A stretch of DNA of 64,000 nt from Mucilaginibacter ginsenosidivorax. GTDB lineage: Bacteria; Bacteroidota; Bacteroidia; Sphingobacteriales; Sphingobacteriaceae. The position numbers were made by a program, and so were the translations under genes. The notes beneath the pieces are model-generated. The model did not search any database. It saw only the letters and a program-made list of their open reading frames with translations, and had not been told where the DNA came from. Shown here one piece after another: positions 44,578 to 53,591 of the stretch. The stretch covers positions 3,720,001 to 3,784,000 of the forward strand of contig NZ_CP042437.1 of NCBI RefSeq assembly GCF_007971525.1. Reading direction: 5' to 3'. The stretch's first letter is position 1. Every line of letters starts with the position of its first letter.

Positions 44578-45366
44578 CTACTTTTTAACACTCACCTCGG
44601 TAATAGCCGTCCGGCGGGTAGCGGTATAAACAACGCCGTTTACCATTTCGTACCCGGTAGAAACGCTTTGAGAGTAGCGTTTTAAAACAATCCCCGTAAG
44701 GTTATCTATCAATATTGATCCGTTAATGCGGCTATTTAAATTGCCGCCTAAAACCGATGTTTTGTAGGTTATGGTAGTAGTGCGCCCGCTTACAGCGTAA
44801 ATGGTATAACTGGTTTCGGCAGCTTTGGTGGCATCTGTCCATGTATAGCCTTTTTTTAGTGTTGGGTTTACCGGGAAATCGACCATAAACTGCAAGGTGC
44901 TGCCGGGCAACAAACGTTCGGGCTGGATGCCGGTGAATGACAATAGCGTATCATCTACCGATACCGGGCGTTTTAAATTCAATACTTCGCCTTTATGATT
45001 TACAGAAACTACCGGCCGGGTATTCAATATTTTTTGTAAGCCGGCATGAATTATTGAATTCGGATCGCCTGGTTTGGCCGAATTGTACACCAGGTTTTGG
45101 TCCATTGCATTTACTGTATCAATCAACTTATCGGTTATGATAGTAACAGAGGCACTTCTTTCGGTTGCATCTGTTACTTTATAGGTTTTAACAATGTTTG
45201 AAACCGAGCCAACATGCAATGTTTGGCCGCCACGTTGTAAAACACAATTTGATTTGGTAATCACCTGCCGTTGAAATTCATCGCCTGTTTTAAATCTAAT
45301 TTGCGCACAGGTAACACTGCCAATAAATGTTAGTGTTATAATAAATATATGTTTTAAATATACCAT
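44578..45366 (-). CDS. Exported protein, possibly DUF6263-like
   Basis: The 262-residue protein has a signal peptide (I-F-I-I-T-L-T-F-I-G-S-V-T-C-A). Its mature part is beta-rich with short polar turns (F-K-T-G-D-E-F-Q-R-Q-V, T-Y-K-V-T-D, G-R-T-T-T-I-T-Y-K, L-T-G-I-V-L-K-R-Y), reminiscent of the DUF6263 group of Bacteroidota envelope proteins, though I cannot prove that. It follows the proline-rich gene by 36 bases and precedes the propeller lipoprotein. Confidence 0.72.
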   Translation of the reverse strand: MVYLKHIFIITLTFIGSVTCAQIRFKTGDEFQRQVITKSNCVLQRGGQTLHVGSVSNIVKTYKVTDATERSASVTIITDKLIDTVNAMDQNLVYNSAKPGDPNSIIHAGLQKILNTRPVVSVNHKGEVLNLKRPVSVDDTLLSFTGIQPERLLPGSTLQFMVDFPVNPTLKKGYTWTDATKAAETSYTIYAVSGRTTTITYKTSVLGGNLNSRINGSILIDNLTGIVLKRYSQSVSTGYEMVNGVVYTATRRTAITEVSVKK

Positions 45367-45402
45367 GATATATTATATGGCCTATTGCTAAGCCAACCTG
45401 TT

Positions 45403-46143
45403 TTATTTTATAACTGATTTAGATTTAACTTTTTGCGTGCCTTTAACGCTGCCTGAGCTGCTTCCTTTTACGGCTGTTGTAATCAGCTTAAAATTGGCGT
45501 TTTCAGGAATCCCTGGGCTGGGCCATGGTTCTAATCCACCGCTGTTTGCGGGCAGGTTAGGGGTAACCGGGTTAAGCACCTCGGGCATAGCTGGCATTAA
45601 TACGTTTGCGGGTGCGGGCTGGCCCGATGGCACCGGCTCGGCAGGTAAAGCAGGCAATTCAGGCGATGTAGGTATGGGCAGCTCGGGAATGGATGTCACC
45701 GGTAAATCGCGCAGGGATTGTTTTGGTAAGGCCGGGGTTTCGGGTGCACCGGGCATGGGAATTTCGGGCAGGTTGGCCCCAATGCCCAATATAGTTGGCT
45801 GGTCGGGACTATTTACCATCGGCGACGTTGTTGAAATAGCTGCCAAAACCGGTATTTGAACGGGCGGCGCGGGCGGCAATGCAACCGGCGGAATATCACT
45901 CAGGCTAAGCGAAACGGGTTTATCCAATGAAGGCTTGCCATTGCTACCAACTTTTACCTGGGTACCGGGATGCAGGGGGGGCGGCACCGGCGGCGGTACA
46001 TTCCAATCGGACTGATTAGTTTTGCTTTGTGCTATTGCCTGGTTTAGGCAGCAGGCAATGGTTATAGTAGTAAAAACCAAGGCCACCAGCATTTTGCCGC
46101 TGGCTTTGATTTTTCTTGCTTTTTTGATCAGGTATGTTTCCAT
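45403..46143 (-). CDS. Proline-rich exported protein
   Basis: The 246-residue protein begins with a basic stretch and a hydrophobic helix (M-L-V-A-L-V-F-T-T-I-T-I-A-C-C-L-N-Q-A-I-A-Q), then about 190 residues very rich in Pro, Ala and Leu (P-P-P-V-P-P-P-L-H-P, repeats of L-P-x-x-P-x-x-P). It ends in a basic S/K tail (K-V-K-S-K-S-V-I-K). Low complexity prevents family assignment. It is probably a periplasm-spanning or cell-surface protein and heads a three-gene minus-strand cluster. Confidence 0.65.
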   Translation of the reverse strand: METYLIKKARKIKASGKMLVALVFTTITIACCLNQAIAQSKTNQSDWNVPPPVPPPLHPGTQVKVGSNGKPSLDKPVSLSLSDIPPVALPPAPPVQIPVLAAISTTSPMVNSPDQPTILGIGANLPEIPMPGAPETPALPKQSLRDLPVTSIPELPIPTSPELPALPAEPVPSGQPAPANVLMPAMPEVLNPVTPNLPANSGGLEPWPSPGIPENANFKLITTAVKGSSSGSVKGTQKVKSKSVIK

Positions 46144-46558
46144 TAAATGACTATCTTTTTTTATAAAAGCAGGTAGCAGATATAAAATGATTGATTATGT
46201 TTTGCTGAACTATATTATATTTTGTTAGTTGTTGGCCATTTTATTGGTTTACGCGCTGCGCAGGTAATCCATATTAAAGTTAGTGTTTTTTAATTTATCA
46301 GCACTTAAATCAGCATTAACAAACGCATCCGGCATTGCGTCGGGCCGGTAGTCTTTTCTGTTTTTCTTTTTATTGTACTAATTATTTGTAAATCTACACT
46401 TTATCGGTCCTACAAAAAATACCAATTGCTTTGTATTGTGTGCCTTTTTAATACTCCATAAAATTGTGGTATGCAAAGCTCAATAAATATAGCAGGCAAC
46501 AGCAGGCTGCATTTATTGGCTGCTTAAAAACCAATTTGTTTCACTTAAAATTAAGGAT
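46144..46558. other. 415-base gene-free stretch between divergent genes
   Basis: AT-rich DNA with no ORF of note. It should hold the promoters of the divergent proline-rich gene and the small membrane protein gene, but no clear -7/-33 pair is convincing by eye. Confidence 0.4.
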
Positions 46559-46774
46559 ATGACAACCATTTTAGAATACTTAGCTTATTGTACCCCGGTT
46601 GTTTTTGTGGTGTTGTCGCGTGTTTACAAACTAAAATTCAACAAATTACAGGGTACCGGTAAAATTCCTGATATTCAGGGTGCTAAGCAAAGGCAAACAT
46701 TGTTTTCGGTACTGGCCGTAATATCAGCATTACTAATAATTGTTATACAATCGGAGTTTTTTTTTCAAAGCTGA
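46559..46774 (+). CDS. Small membrane protein, 71 residues
   Basis: The protein has two hydrophobic helices (Y-C-T-P-V-V-F-V-V-L-S and L-F-S-V-L-A-V-I-S-A-L-L-I-I-V-I-Q) around a basic loop with K-F-N-K-L-Q-G-T-G-K-I-P. The end lies 38 bases before the histidine kinase start, suggesting one unit. I do not recognise it; it may be an accessory part of the kinase. Confidence 0.6.
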   Translation: MTTILEYLAYCTPVVFVVLSRVYKLKFNKLQGTGKIPDIQGAKQRQTLFSVLAVISALLIIVIQSEFFFQS

Positions 46775-46811
46775 TAAATTGCTATCTTTAACTGGGGCCA
46801 TACACCCGGAT

Positions 46812-48581
46812 ATGAAATACTTGTTGCTACTTTTGTTTTTTTCAATTATCCTTCCGTGTTTCGGTCAGAATATTGATAGCTTAAAAAAAATAGTGGTTGG
46901 TACATCGCCGGCCCAAACGCGCTTAATCGCTGCCGAAAAAACTGTAGCTTATCTAACCGCCGAAAATAAAGAAGAAACTTTGCCTGTTGCCCGGATAGGG
47001 CTAAACCTTGCCATGAAACTTCATGATAAAAAAGTAACCGGTTTAATGCTCAGAAGCATAGGTGCAATTTATTTTTTAAAAGGCAATTATGATTCTACAG
47101 CCCATTACTACGGTAAGGCTGTGGATATGCTTGGCACCCTAAACCAGCAGCATGTTTTGGCTGATGATTATATCGCGTTAGCACAGGTGTATGCCAAACA
47201 AAAAAATTACGATAAGGCCATTAGCCTTTACAATGCAGCGATAGACATTGCACCCAAAACGGGCACGCGTAAAACGCTGATGATGGCATTAAGCGGACTT
47301 GGCCAACTGTATGAAGACGGGCAAAATTACCGAGAGGCACTAAATTACTACAGGCAATCTTTTGACATCGGCGACTCGCTTGATTTTGTAAAAAAGGCAA
47401 AGGAAAACACTTCCGAAGCTTATAGCCATAATTTTATGGGAGATGTTTTGGGCAGTATGAAACAAAAAAGCATCCAGGCGCCCGACATTTTGAAAACGAT
47501 AGAAACAAAAAAAGCATTAAACGATACCCTGGCGCTTACCATTAATTATTTTAACCTGGGGCAGTTGTACAAAAGCAACAGGATGTATCCGCAGGCGCTG
47601 GATGCTTTGCAAAGTTGTTTGCAATACGCCACGCAAATAAATTATACCGACATGCAAAACAGCGCTGTTAATGAGATAGCCGATTTGTATGGACAGATGG
47701 GCGATTACAAACAATCGCTTTTCTACTTAAAAAAGCATGCCATATTAAGCACCGCCAAAAACTCAAAAACTATTGATGAACTGCAAACCAAGTATGAAAT
47801 AACGCAGCGGGAAGACCAGTTACTGAAACAGCAGTTTGAAATAACCAAACGCAATTATTGGATGATAGGCATTATTGTTTTTGTATTGCTGGTGCTTTTG
47901 ATAGTTTTTGTTTTTTATAAGCAGGCGCAGCTAAAGCAACGCAACGCGGCCATGCAGGCTATTATTGAAACCGAAGAAAGTGAGCGCAGGCGCATTGCGC
48001 AGGATTTGCATGATAGTGTAAGCCAAACCATGTCGGCAGCAAAAATTAATTTAACGGTTATTGGCGGCGAGCTGCCTTTTGTAAGCGATGACCAGCGAAA
48101 GCGATTTGAAAAGGCAATAAACCTGGTTGACTATGGCTTTAGGGAAGTGCGCACCATATCGCACAACATGATGCCATGGGCGCTCCATAAAACAGGCCTT
48201 GCACAGGTGATTAAACACTTTATTGAGAATATTGAAAACGATACCATCGCTATAAATTTTTACAGCAAAGGCTTTGATTCGCCGTTTGACGATACCATCG
48301 AAATTATTTTGTACCGTGTTTTACAGGAAAGCGTGAACAATGTAATGAAACACGCTAACGCAAGCCGTTTAGACATCTCGCTGATTAGGGACGAGACAAA
48401 CATCAGCCTTACTATTGAAGATAACGGCCTGGGCTTTGATGCCGCCAACCCCGAAGCTTATAGCGGCATGGGCCTGAACAACCTGCGCTCGCGGATTAAT
48501 TTTTTGAAAGGCAAAGTCGAGCTGGATTCGCAGGTTGGCAGGGGTACGCTGGTATCGGTATATGTACCGGTTAGCGGTTAG
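46812..48581 (+). CDS. TPR-containing sensor histidine kinase, NarL/DesK type
   Basis: The 589-residue protein has a signal peptide (M-K-Y-L-L-L-L-L-F-F-S-I-I-L-P-C-F-G), tetratricopeptide repeats in the periplasm (residues ~50-340), one membrane helix near 355-378, a HisKA_3 dimerisation helix with the phospho-accepting His in R-R-R-I-A-Q-D-L-H-D-S near 405, and a HATPase with N in Q-E-S-V-N-N-V-M-K-H near 515 and D-N-G-L-G-F near 540. The cognate LuxR-type regulator is not adjacent. The ATG at 46812 is chosen because it fits a signal peptide. Confidence 0.93.
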   Translation: MKYLLLLLFFSIILPCFGQNIDSLKKIVVGTSPAQTRLIAAEKTVAYLTAENKEETLPVARIGLNLAMKLHDKKVTGLMLRSIGAIYFLKGNYDSTAHYYGKAVDMLGTLNQQHVLADDYIALAQVYAKQKNYDKAISLYNAAIDIAPKTGTRKTLMMALSGLGQLYEDGQNYREALNYYRQSFDIGDSLDFVKKAKENTSEAYSHNFMGDVLGSMKQKSIQAPDILKTIETKKALNDTLALTINYFNLGQLYKSNRMYPQALDALQSCLQYATQINYTDMQNSAVNEIADLYGQMGDYKQSLFYLKKHAILSTAKNSKTIDELQTKYEITQREDQLLKQQFEITKRNYWMIGIIVFVLLVLLIVFVFYKQAQLKQRNAAMQAIIETEESERRRIAQDLHDSVSQTMSAAKINLTVIGGELPFVSDDQRKRFEKAINLVDYGFREVRTISHNMMPWALHKTGLAQVIKHFIENIENDTIAINFYSKGFDSPFDDTIEIILYRVLQESVNNVMKHANASRLDISLIRDETNISLTIEDNGLGFDAANPEAYSGMGLNNLRSRINFLKGKVELDSQVGRGTLVSVYVPVSG

Positions 48582-48582
48582 T

Positions 48583-48775
48583 TGTAATCGGGAGCGGTTA
48601 GTGGTCAGTAGTTGGTATCAGTTTCTAAGTCAAAAATATCAGACATTAACATTGTGCTGCTGTCGTGTCATCGATAATTGGTGGATAGTCTTTAGCCAAA
48701 AGTCTTAAGTTCCAGGCCAAAAAAGAAAAAATCAACTTTAGACTTACGACTTAGTACTGTTGACTTAACGCTACA
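48583..48775. repeat. Degenerate word repeat (AAGTCTTAAGTT phrases)
   Basis: The gap after the kinase holds GGTTAGTGGTCAGTAGTTGG-like words and then AAAAGTCTTAAGTT facing AACTTTAGACTTACGACTTA. The second part is an imperfect inverted repeat around a purine-rich spacer. It appears related to the TTAAGTC tract at 26.9 kb. Confidence 0.45.
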
Positions 48776-48780
48776 ATATA

Positions 48781-49944
48781 TTAAACGCCCATCTGTTTTA
48801 CCACCCGCCTGTGCGCCACCTCTTTTCCTTTTTTTGATTTGCCTTTTTTACGCTTGCCCAGCCAAATGATAAACCCTGTTATGGGCAGCGAAGCACAGAT
48901 CAGGCTGGCTAAAAAAGCAATGATTTTACCTGTAAGGCCCAGCACCTGGCCAACATGCAAATCGTAATTCATGTTATTCATTTTCATGCCGGGGCTTTTT
49001 TGGGCATGGCTGGTTTTCTTGAGCATTTTGCCGGTATACTTTTCAAAAGCATACTCATCACTTTTGTAATAATGCAGGCTTTGCGCGTAGGCGCTTATGC
49101 CGATAGTTCCCGAAGCGGACGCATCATCAAACAGCAAAAACATTTCGGCCCGGGGCGATCCTGTCTGGGCGGCTTCAAAAGCTTTATCTATCACAAAGCG
49201 CGTATTGGTTTTTCCCCTTAAAACCGAATCCGATTTTAACACTGCTTTTTCCTGGGGATAGGCCTTGCCAAGGTTGGCTGTGGTATATATGCCTTCTCTC
49301 ATCCAGTCGAAGGCGATAGATAAGCCTGTGATAGCTAAAATCAGGGCGACGCCGGTGGCATAAAAACCTAATACATTATGTAAATCGTAATTAACCCGGC
49401 GCCAGCGGCCGTTCCATTTTATGGTTAAGCTTCTCTTGCGGTCGGTTTTACGTTTAGGCCACCACAGGATGATGCCTGTTATCATGAGCACCACAAATAT
49501 AATAACCGATATCCCCACTACCAATCCGCCTATTTTGGGCGGCAATAGCAGGTACAAATGAATGTATTCAACAATTATAAAAAAATTGTGCATCGGGTTT
49601 TCCGTGTGGGTAACCTTGCCGGTATAAGGGTTCAGGTATACATACAACATCCCCTTATCCTTCGGCAAATTCACCAGTACACCGGCCGGCCTGTCGGCCC
49701 CATAATAATACATATAGCTGGCTGTAGCGCCCGGGTATCCTTTTAAACCTTCGGCCTTTAGTACAGATGGCGGCAGGTATGGTTTATACAGGTTATCTAC
49801 ATGGCGATAATGGTGAATGGCATCCTGAATCTCGTCCTGGAAACAAAATATACAGCCGGTAATACTCACAATAAACACCACCAGCCCGGATATAAAGCCA
49901 AGCCAGCGGTGCGCAAATAGTATGCCTTTTTTAAAGGTTATCAT
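48781..49944 (-). CDS. PepSY-associated TM helix protein, putative ferric-siderophore reductase
   Basis: The 387-residue protein has four membrane helices: near residue 15-35 (F-I-S-G-L-V-V-F-I-V-S-I-T-G-C-I-F-C-F), 140-160, 190-212 (F-Y-A-T-G-V-A-L-I-L-A-I-T-G-L) and 335-358, with His residues in the typical positions, H-R-W-L-G near residue 12 and Y-D-L-H-V-G near 325. PepSY_TM proteins next to TonB receptors are inner-membrane reductases for imported ferric siderophores. The ATG overlaps the stop of the receptor gene by one base, so the two are coupled. Confidence 0.9.
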   Translation of the reverse strand: MITFKKGILFAHRWLGFISGLVVFIVSITGCIFCFQDEIQDAIHHYRHVDNLYKPYLPPSVLKAEGLKGYPGATASYMYYYGADRPAGVLVNLPKDKGMLYVYLNPYTGKVTHTENPMHNFFIIVEYIHLYLLLPPKIGGLVVGISVIIFVVLMITGIILWWPKRKTDRKRSLTIKWNGRWRRVNYDLHNVLGFYATGVALILAITGLSIAFDWMREGIYTTANLGKAYPQEKAVLKSDSVLRGKTNTRFVIDKAFEAAQTGSPRAEMFLLFDDASASGTIGISAYAQSLHYYKSDEYAFEKYTGKMLKKTSHAQKSPGMKMNNMNYDLHVGQVLGLTGKIIAFLASLICASLPITGFIIWLGKRKKGKSKKGKEVAHRRVVKQMGV

Positions 49945-52361
49945 TAAAATTTATAGGTAAATGTAAGGGCGTAGTTTCTTAATTTTTGCGGGTTAACGGT
50001 GGTATAACCTATCCAGTATTTTTGGTTGGTAAGGTTATCCATCTTAGTGCCTATCCTGTAGTTTTTCAGGTCGTAAAATGCAGAGGCATTAAAAATGGTG
50101 TATGCCGGCAGGGTAAATACACCCTGGCTTACACTGTTAATAATTTTGTTATCGCTGGCGTAGTTGCCGCCAAATCCAAATCCTAAACCTTTGACAGTGC
50201 CTTTTTGTAAACGATAACTTACCCAAAAATTGGCCAGGTATGGCGAAGACGCTGTTCCCGGGCGACGGTTGGCCACATCGGCATTGGTGGTAGCATCGTA
50301 CTTAGAGTCGTTGTACGAGAAGCCCAATACAGCATTTAGGCCGGCAATAGGGTTGGCAATCACCTCGGCCTCGATGCCTTTGCTCAACTGGGTGCCATCC
50401 TGGATAACCCGGTTTGGCGTAGCTGATGGGCGGGTGATATCTTTAACTTTAATATCGTAATAGCTAATGGTGCTGCTTAACTTACCCTCAAACAAATCCA
50501 GCTTAACACCGCCTTCAATTTGGTTGGCGTGCTCGGGTTTAAGTGGTTTATTATCTTCGGTAATGCCGGTTTGGTTACGGAAACTGTTTTGGTAATTGGC
50601 AAACAAGGATACATGATCTTTCACAGGCTGATAAACCAGGCCAAATTTTGGCGAAAATGCAGTTTGCTGGTAAGCGCCATACCTTGTTTTGGTAGTAGGA
50701 TCGTAATTGCCGATATTAACAAAACGATCTACCCGCAGGGCTGCCGATGCAAGTAACTGATCGGTAATGTTAAATACGTCAGATACATATGCACTATAGG
50801 TGTTACGGATATAAATGGCCGGGTAGGTAAAGCCGAAGGTGCCGGTAGCATACATGGCATCCATAGCGGCTTTGTTAAAGTTGCTGTAATTTTGGTTCCC
50901 TTTTAATGATACGGTATCCAAGGTGCTGCCGAAGAAGTACTGATTGGAGTTATCCCTGAAAAAATCAAGCCCGCCCACAAACCGGTTCCGGAATTTGCCA
51001 ATCTTGAAATCGCCATTAAAGTTTTGCTGAATCTCGATCATGTCATCCTTGCTTTTGCGGGTCGACTGATCATTGCGGGAAACAGAATCGCCTGGAAGCA
51101 GGTAATAGTAAGGGCCAAAACCATCAGAGTAACTATGGGTTGATGCGATGTTGGTACGCGAAGTCCATGAATTGGAGATCTTATATTTTACTTCGCCATA
51201 AAAATTGGTGCTTCTTGATGTTTCCGTTAAATCATTCCCCATGTATGATTGCTTGTAATCGATAGGAAGTTCATCAGCCCGGTTGTGCCCAAGCTGGGCA
51301 ATGGTAACGCCATACGGGAAAAAGAAGATGGGCTTACCAATGCTTTTTCCGTAAAACAACTCTGCATCTACCGCAATGCTTAACCTGTCGGTAGCGTTAT
51401 AAACCAGGCTTGGCGCCACAGCAACCGTGCGGTTAAAACCAGTGTTTTGAAAGCTGCCTTCGTGGTTATAAGCTGTGTTTAAACGGAATAATACTTTTTT
51501 TTGAGCGTCGAGCGGCATGTTAATATCGGCACTTACACGCTGAAAATCAAAGTTACCTGCAGAGGCGGACACTTCGCCGCCAAATGAGTCATAGGGCTTT
51601 TTGGTTACGCGATTAATTAAGCCTCCGTATGACGTAAGACTGCTACCGAACAAAGTGGCCGATGGGCCTTTTATAATCTCGATACGATCGATGTTGGATG
51701 CATCAATCTGGCTGGTAACATTACCGGCAATACCGTTGCGCAATGCAGATTGTACCACAAAACCGCGACTGGCATAATAAGCGCCACCATCGCCGCCGCG
51801 ACCGGTTGCCTCCCACATTTTTTGGATTCCCGATGCGTTGCGTATGGCGTCATCAATCGAAAACACCTGTTGCTCCTGTAATAACTGGCTGCTGATACTA
51901 TTGTAAACCGAAGCGTTTTCCAGGTTGTTCAAAGGCATTTTAGATACATCAACGCTTTTGTTGCGTTTAAACTTATTGGTTTTATTGGCGTTGATATTTA
52001 CTTCCTGCAAGCCGTGGGTAGCGTCAGATACGGTGAACTGCGGCATAACAGTAGTTTTACCGGCGATAACCTCAACGGTCGCCTCCTGACTTTGGCTGCC
52101 AACCTGCGAAACTACCAGCGTGTATTTGCCCTGCGGCGCCCTGAAGCTAAAATCGCCGTCGTCATTAGTAACAGCGCCATATTTGGTGCCCTTTAACATC
52201 ACCGAAACATTGTCGGCCGGCTTATTGGTATTGGTAACCACGTGCCCGCTAACGGTTCCCCGATTTTGCTGAGCAAATGCCGTTGTAACCATTAAAAGTA
52301 ACAGTACAGGCAAAAGAACAATAGAAAATAGTTTGTAAAAGTAGGGTTGGAGTTGATTCAT
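49944..52361 (-). CDS. TonB-dependent siderophore receptor
   Basis: The 805-residue protein has a signal peptide, a CarboxypepD-reg domain (residues ~35-115), a plug with S-I-D-D-A-I-R-N-A-S-G-I-Q near 168 and I-E-I-I-K-G-P-S-A-T-L-F-G near 225, and a 22-strand barrel ending A-L-T-F-T-Y-K-F. The closing aromatic Phe and plug sequence fit the FecA/FhuA/FoxA siderophore group rather than SusC. With the PepSY protein it forms a ferric-siderophore uptake unit. A Fur site is not evident in the 75-base leader. Confidence 0.95.
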   Translation of the reverse strand: MNQLQPYFYKLFSIVLLPVLLLLMVTTAFAQQNRGTVSGHVVTNTNKPADNVSVMLKGTKYGAVTNDDGDFSFRAPQGKYTLVVSQVGSQSQEATVEVIAGKTTVMPQFTVSDATHGLQEVNINANKTNKFKRNKSVDVSKMPLNNLENASVYNSISSQLLQEQQVFSIDDAIRNASGIQKMWEATGRGGDGGAYYASRGFVVQSALRNGIAGNVTSQIDASNIDRIEIIKGPSATLFGSSLTSYGGLINRVTKKPYDSFGGEVSASAGNFDFQRVSADINMPLDAQKKVLFRLNTAYNHEGSFQNTGFNRTVAVAPSLVYNATDRLSIAVDAELFYGKSIGKPIFFFPYGVTIAQLGHNRADELPIDYKQSYMGNDLTETSRSTNFYGEVKYKISNSWTSRTNIASTHSYSDGFGPYYYLLPGDSVSRNDQSTRKSKDDMIEIQQNFNGDFKIGKFRNRFVGGLDFFRDNSNQYFFGSTLDTVSLKGNQNYSNFNKAAMDAMYATGTFGFTYPAIYIRNTYSAYVSDVFNITDQLLASAALRVDRFVNIGNYDPTTKTRYGAYQQTAFSPKFGLVYQPVKDHVSLFANYQNSFRNQTGITEDNKPLKPEHANQIEGGVKLDLFEGKLSSTISYYDIKVKDITRPSATPNRVIQDGTQLSKGIEAEVIANPIAGLNAVLGFSYNDSKYDATTNADVANRRPGTASSPYLANFWVSYRLQKGTVKGLGFGFGGNYASDNKIINSVSQGVFTLPAYTIFNASAFYDLKNYRIGTKMDNLTNQKYWIGYTTVNPQKLRNYALTFTYKF

Positions 52362-52439
52362 TTTTATTTAGACTAATTATAAATAATGACCAAAAGTAAT
52401 CCATTATGACAATTCATCCAAATTTATTTAGAAAGATTC

Positions 52440-52562
52440 TAAACAAGTATCAAGTAGTTAGTATCAAGTATCAAGGCCGGCCCACAGGAATCGCTTTGCT
52501 CATCTGCACATTTACAATCCGCACCTTCAAAAATCCGAAATCGAACATCCGAAATCGAAAAT
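52440..52562. repeat. Word repeat tract (AGTATCAAG and AAATCCGAAATCGAA)
   Basis: AGTATCAAG occurs at least twice within 25 bases, then a unique stretch with ATCTGCACAT, then AATCCGAAATCGAA and CATCCGAAATCGAA as direct repeats. The right end touches the oxyR stop at 52564. Its left half is the opposite-sense kin of the GTATCAGG words near 9.26 kb. Confidence 0.5.
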
Positions 52563-52563
52563 C

Positions 52564-53499
52564 CTATATATCCATCACCTCTTTTTTCTTCTTACTCTTC
52601 ATGCGCTTGGGTACAAACTCAAGTATTTCGTTTTTGAGGGCTTCAATCAGGCGGCGCTTCAAAAAATTGCGTTGGATAACGATGCTTACTTCGCGGGCTG
52701 GTTCGGGCGATTTAAAATAGCGCACTTTGTCCAGCTGTTTATCGTTTAACTCGGCAAGGGCCAGCTCGGGTAATATGGTGGCGCCATTGTTCTGATCGAC
52801 CATGCGTTTAAGGGTTTCAACGCTGCCGGTATTGTATTCAAAATGCTGGAAACCCTTGGTGGCCTTGCGGCGCTGGCAAATATTTAATACCTGTTCGCGC
52901 ATGCAATGCCCTTCGTTCAGTATCCATATCTCCTCCATATCAATGTCATCGGGGGTGATGTTTTTCTTTTTTGAAAGCTTGCTGTTTTTAGATACGTAGG
53001 CTACAAAATTTTCATAAAAAACGGGAATCTCCGTCAAGCTACTTTCATGCAGCGGAGTTGACAATATTCCGCAATCAATCATCCCCAGTTTTAACTGCTG
53101 TACAATTTCTTCGGTTGTTTGCTCCCATACCACAAGCTTTACCTGCGGGTATTTTTCAATAAACCCGTGGATGATTTTTGGTAAAATGTAAGGCGATACG
53201 GTGGGGATAATACCAACCCTTAATTCGCCCGATAGCTCTTTTTGCCTGTCGGTGATAATCTCCTTGATCTTTTCACTTTCAGATAGCATAATGCGGGCCT
53301 GGGTAATTATTTCGATGCCAATTTCGGTAGGCGTAACAGGCTGTTTACTGCGGTCGAATATTTTTACACCGAGGGTATCCTCCAGTTTTTGTATCTGCAT
53401 GCTTAAGGTAGGCTGTGTAATAAAACACTTTTCGGCAGCTAAAACAAAGCTGCGATAAGTATCAACAGCTACAATGTATTCCAGTTGTGTTATGGTCAT
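52564..53499 (-). CDS. oxyR: Hydrogen-peroxide sensor OxyR (LysR family)
   Basis: The 311-residue protein has a LysR winged helix (M-T-I-T-Q-L-E-Y-I-V-A-V..A-E-K-C-F-I-T-Q-P-T-L-S-M-Q-I) and the OxyR regulatory domain. The peroxide-sensing cysteines are in the block E-G-H-C-M-R-E-Q-V-L-N-I-C near residues 200-209, which aligns with the redox pair of E. coli OxyR. The C-terminus is basic (K-S-K-K-K-K). The ATG at 53499 is preferred; the frame extends to 53523 but that would place the OxyR operator inside the gene. Divergent from katA. Confidence 0.95.
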   Translation of the reverse strand: MTITQLEYIVAVDTYRSFVLAAEKCFITQPTLSMQIQKLEDTLGVKIFDRSKQPVTPTEIGIEIITQARIMLSESEKIKEIITDRQKELSGELRVGIIPTVSPYILPKIIHGFIEKYPQVKLVVWEQTTEEIVQQLKLGMIDCGILSTPLHESSLTEIPVFYENFVAYVSKNSKLSKKKNITPDDIDMEEIWILNEGHCMREQVLNICQRRKATKGFQHFEYNTGSVETLKRMVDQNNGATILPELALAELNDKQLDKVRYFKSPEPAREVSIVIQRNFLKRRLIEALKNEILEFVPKRMKSKKKKEVMDI

Positions 53500-53504
53500 T
53501 TGAT

Positions 53505-53549
53505 ATAGATAAACTCTATACAAATATAGTAATTATTGATTTTCTCTAT
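53505..53549. promoter_or_regulatory. Putative OxyR operator between oxyR and katA
   Basis: ATAG-N7-CTAT (53505-53519), followed after six bases by ATAG (53526-53529) and after 16 more by CTAT (53546-53549). The E. coli consensus is four ATAG/CTAT elements at N7 spacing; the first pair is exact and the third is one base short. It lies in the ~90-base divergent gap, the natural place for joint control. Confidence 0.65.
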
Positions 53550-53591
53550 TGAATTATTATGCTGAAGTTTGAATTACAAAACCAAGTATTT

